Shown here one piece after another: positions 61,359 to 64,000 of a stretch of 64,000 nucleotides of DNA. Location: contig CM036179.1 of assembly GCA_020631735.1 (NCBI GenBank), forward strand, positions 27,643,063-27,707,062, in the 5' to 3' direction. The stretch comes from Saccharum officinarum (taxonomy: Eukaryota; Streptophyta; Magnoliopsida; Poales; Poaceae). A model generated the notes under the pieces. It did no database searches. It had not been told where the DNA came from and saw nothing but the letters and a program-made list of their open reading frames with translations. A program made the translations under genes and the position numbers. Each line of letters begins with the position of its first letter. Position 1 is the stretch's first letter.

Positions 61359-61370
61359 TGGTATCAGAGC
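61359..61370 (+). other. Primer-binding site, initiator Met tRNA
   Basis: TGGTATCAGAGC, the standard complement of the plant initiator tRNA-Met 3' end, two bases after the LTR's CA. Confidence 0.95.
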
Positions 61371-61409
61371 CGTGTTGCTCTTCTTTTAGGCTTTACCGCC
61401 TAGAGCAAG

Positions 61410-63755
61410 ATGTCTAATGGGGAAGGACCACCTCCCACTTTTGAGGGAGACGATTTTCCATATTGGAAAATTCGTATGGAGGCGTACCTCGAAGCCATAG
61501 ATGTTGGGTGTCTTAGAGCCGCAACCGAAGGGCTTCCCCCCATAAGGGATCCCGCTAACCCAAGTGGTGACGAGGAGAAGTACGACCGGTGGAATGCAAA
61601 AGCCAAAAATGCACTCTACCGGGGCTTAGGCAAAGATATCTTCAATCGTGTGCGTAATGCAAAGAACGCCCATGAATTGTGGGAGAATCTTTGTGCTCTC
61701 CATGAGGGAACTAAGAGTGAGCGTGAGGAACGCTATCATATAGCTCTAAAGAAAATTAATTCTTTTGATATGCTTCCCAAAGAAAGTGCTAATGACATGT
61801 ATACTCGCTTGAATGTTCTTGTAGAGGACCTCAATGCTCTTGGGCTCACCAAAATGAGTCAATCGGATGTTGCAAGGAAGATCTTGAGTGTGCTTCCCGT
61901 TGAGAAGTATGGACATATTGTCACCGTACTTCACCAAAGTGATCTCTCCGCCGCAACACCGACTCAAGTATTGGGAAAGATCAATGCACATGAGATGTAC
62001 ATGCACATCACCCCGGAAGAAGGTTCATCATCTTCCAAGAAGAAGGACTTGGCCTTCAAAGCTAGTCATGACAATAAGAAGAAGAAGGGCCAAGCCATGA
62101 TTGTGCAAGAAAGCTCAAGTGAAAGTGATGTTGATGATGAATCACTTGCACTCATGGTGAGAAAGACCACCAAGATGCTAAAGAAGCTCAACAAGAGTGG
62201 TATCAAGTTCGATAGCGAGAAGAAGAAATTCTTCACAAGTAGCAAGAGGAAGCCAATCTCGGAGATGGATTGCTACAATTGTGGTGAACTTGGCCACCTA
62301 GCTCATCGATGCCCTAGACCACCAAAAGACAAGTACAAGAACAAGAACAAGGGCAAGAAAAATGATTCAAGTGATGAAGAAGAAGAGAAGAAGAAAAATA
62401 AGCCATACAAGAAGAAAGATGGCAAGAAAAAAGGATTCTACAAGAAGAAGAAGGGAGGCAAGGCTTATATTGTTGGTGATTGGCTCACCGACATTGAATC
62501 ATCTTGTGAGTCCTCCGAAGATGAGAGCGATGATGAGAGAGAGAAGGTTGCCGCATTTGTGATGGGGCCATCATCTTCACCGATATCTTCGTCACCACCT
62601 TCACCGCCTTCTTCACCATCATCGTCCACTACTCACCTATGCCTTATGGCCAAGGGTGAACGAAAGGTACAAAACTATGATAGTAATAGTGATGATGATG
62701 ATGATAGTGATAGTGATGATGATACACCTTCTTATGATGAATTAGTAAAATTGTTAAACAAATATTCTAGAATCATAAGAAGGACTAGAAATGAAAATGA
62801 TGAGCTTCAACATGAAAATGAAACACTCACATCCAAACTAAAAGGTGCACATGATGATAGGAATAAGCTTAGAGATCAAAATGAAGTTATGTCTTCCACT
62901 CTCAAAGAGCTCAAAACCTCTAATAAAGAGCTTAAAGATCAACATGATAAACTTGAGAGGAAGCATGATGAGCTCATCACTAGACATAGCTCTCTAAAAG
63001 ACAAGTACACCACATTAAAAATTGACTATGATAGTCTTGTGGTTGCTAATGAACTTGCTCTTGAGACACATGATGCTACTAACAATGTTGTTAAGTGTGA
63101 TATAGCTACATCATGTGATGACTTGATCATTGAAAGCATTGAGCAAGGTTCTAGTAGCAAAGGCAAGAGTGTGGTTGAGTCATGCAACCATGATGATTAT
63201 GCCAAGCTCAAGTGTGAGAATGAGAAGCTTGCAAATGAGAACAAGAAGCTTAAAGGTTTGATGGCTCTTGAGAAGCAACCAACAAATGAGTCACTTATTG
63301 AAGAAAACAAGAAGCTCAAGCAAGAAAAAGAGCATCTCAAGACCGGCCTAAGCAAGTTCACAAGAGGCCAATATTTGCAAAGTGAGCTCCTCATGAACAC
63401 CGTAATGAAGATGGATAGAAGTGGTATTGGATACTTGGCAAATCAAGAGAAGAAAGCAAAAGCTCAACAACAAAGCAAATCAAAGCCCAAGCCAAAGAGA
63501 TGTGTTGAGTGTGGTCAAGAAGGTCACTTTGCTCATGAATGCAAAACTCCACCACCACAACCCTTGCCCAAGCATGCTAGACCCTTTGCATTCAATGCTC
63601 ATTACATGCTAAGAAAAGATTCAAATGGAAAGATGAAAGTCATGTTTTTGGGTCCCCCAAACAAGAATAGGCCAAAGAAAATATGGGTTGCCAAGTCACT
63701 AGTTGAGAAAGTCAAGGGCCCCTCTCAAGTTTGGGTCCCTAAACGAAAAGCTTGA
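61410..63755 (+). CDS. Copia gag polyprotein, 781 aa
   Basis: Structural capsid/nucleocapsid protein of the element. It opens MSNGEGPPPTFEGDDFPYW, a DUF4219/UBN2-type gag start, followed by a gag_2/UBN2-like helical domain (about 50-190) with WENLCALHEG and ILSVLP. A CCHC zinc knuckle is at 288-301 (C-X2-C-X4-H-X4-C), followed by Lys-rich and Asp/Ser-rich low-complexity stretches, then a long coiled-coil region (about 455-680, heptad-like Leu/Lys/Glu) and a second CCHC knuckle at 698-711. The frame is fully open, so this part of the element is little decayed. Separate from pol: TGA at 63753, with a TAG just before the pol frame. Confidence 0.93.
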   Translation: MSNGEGPPPTFEGDDFPYWKIRMEAYLEAIDVGCLRAATEGLPPIRDPANPSGDEEKYDRWNAKAKNALYRGLGKDIFNRVRNAKNAHELWENLCALHEGTKSEREERYHIALKKINSFDMLPKESANDMYTRLNVLVEDLNALGLTKMSQSDVARKILSVLPVEKYGHIVTVLHQSDLSAATPTQVLGKINAHEMYMHITPEEGSSSSKKKDLAFKASHDNKKKKGQAMIVQESSSESDVDDESLALMVRKTTKMLKKLNKSGIKFDSEKKKFFTSSKRKPISEMDCYNCGELGHLAHRCPRPPKDKYKNKNKGKKNDSSDEEEEKKKNKPYKKKDGKKKGFYKKKKGGKAYIVGDWLTDIESSCESSEDESDDEREKVAAFVMGPSSSPISSSPPSPPSSPSSSTTHLCLMAKGERKVQNYDSNSDDDDDSDSDDDTPSYDELVKLLNKYSRIIRRTRNENDELQHENETLTSKLKGAHDDRNKLRDQNEVMSSTLKELKTSNKELKDQHDKLERKHDELITRHSSLKDKYTTLKIDYDSLVVANELALETHDATNNVVKCDIATSCDDLIIESIEQGSSSKGKSVVESCNHDDYAKLKCENEKLANENKKLKGLMALEKQPTNESLIEENKKLKQEKEHLKTGLSKFTRGQYLQSELLMNTVMKMDRSGIGYLANQEKKAKAQQQSKSKPKPKRCVECGQEGHFAHECKTPPPQPLPKHARPFAFNAHYMLRKDSNGKMKVMFLGPPNKNRPKKIWVAKSLVEKVKGPSQVWVPKRKA

Positions 63756-63769
63756 TCTCTTGTGTGTAG

Positions 63770-64000
63770 GTGAACTACAAGACCGGTGGATCTCATTGGG
63801 TTATTGATAGTGGTTGCACTCAACATATGACCGGTAATCCTCGTATGTTCACCTCCATTGAAGAGAATGGGATATGTCAAGAGAAGATCACATTTGGAGA
63901 TAATTCAAAGAGCAAAGTCAAGGGTATAGGCAAGATTGCAATATCAAATGATCACTCACTCTCAAATGTGCTCTATGTGGTTCATTGAGTTTCAACTTGT
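63770..64000 (+). pseudogene. Copia pol start (protease), frameshifted near right edge, partial
   Basis: Begins after a TAG, in a different frame from gag. Contains the aspartic protease signature IDSGCTQHMTG and FGDNSKSKVKG, then SNVLYVV and a TGA at 63986. Elements of this type normally continue from VLYV into a SLSFNL stretch, and that sequence is present one frame over immediately after, so a single base seems to be missing near 63977. Everything downstream is outside the window. Confidence 0.8.

Larger units (their letters stand above)
59772..64000 (+). mobile_element. Ty1/copia (Maximus/SIRE-like) retrotransposon, 5' part
   Basis: 5' LTR (59772-61356), primer-binding site, gag and the start of pol, running off the right edge. 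It entered the LRR of NLR5 in the same orientation. The five bases before it are ACCGG, the expected left target copy; the right one is outside the window. The LTR start TGAAAGCATCTAGGCCCC, the gag type and the IDSGCTQHMTG protease match my knowledge of maize Opie/Ji-like elements. Confidence 0.93.

Overview
The window is plant nuclear DNA, almost certainly from a grass and probably panicoid (the sorghum / sugarcane / Miscanthus / maize side). The basis is recognition of element and gene families, not a database search: grass CACTA elements with the TTTGCCGAGTGCC subterminal motif, Stowaway- and Tourist-type MITEs, Maximus/SIRE-type Ty1-copia LTRs with an initiator-Met primer site, an Au-SINE-like retroposon, and long intron-free coiled-coil NB-ARC LRR (CNL) genes. 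Everything recognisably cellular is one CNL resistance-gene cluster, all on the + strand; the rest is transposon and duplicated flank.

Layout. 1-4281: 3' part of a decayed copia element with its 3' LTR. 4287-4930: an NLR 5' remnant with the cluster's conserved upstream region. 4931-9173: repeats (SINE, two Stowaways, one hosting a second MITE and a (TA)51 tract, a 120-bp tandem duplication). 9174-13337: NLR1, intact, 1387 aa. 13338-31700: NLR1 downstream region split by a 4-kb TIR element inside a TA microsatellite, a Helitron candidate and an 8.0-kb CACTA element (22158-30159, TSD ATT) with decayed TNP2-like and TNPA-like genes. 32096-36232: NLR2, intact, 1378 aa. 39675-44328: NLR3, broken by a 7-bp insertion and two related MITEs. 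45572-45779: a stray LRR fragment. 46015-51832: second copy of 19000-24830. 51833-51932: 100-N gap. 51933-53170: 3' end of a second NLR2 copy (NLR4). 56607-59771: NLR5, nearly identical to NLR3 but with single-base deletions and cut by a second copia element (LTR 59772-61356, gag 61410-63755, start of pol) that runs off the window.

How it fits together. NLR1 and NLR2 carry every canonical NB-ARC motif and are the two credible immune-receptor genes. The array grew by tandem duplication: the block downstream of NLR1 through NLR3 (about 27 kb) recurs after NLR3, including a CACTA element at the same insertion point with the same nonsense codons. Paralogue comparison gives empty sites for several insertions and shows NLR1 to be a mosaic of NLR2-type and NLR3-type sequence. 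The clustering of 1-nt deletions in the right-hand copy, densest beside the gap, suggests part of the apparent decay there is assembly error. I found no evidence of a wholly new kind of system; the most interesting material is the recent array dynamics, the mosaic receptor, the TA-microsatellite element family and the assembly question.
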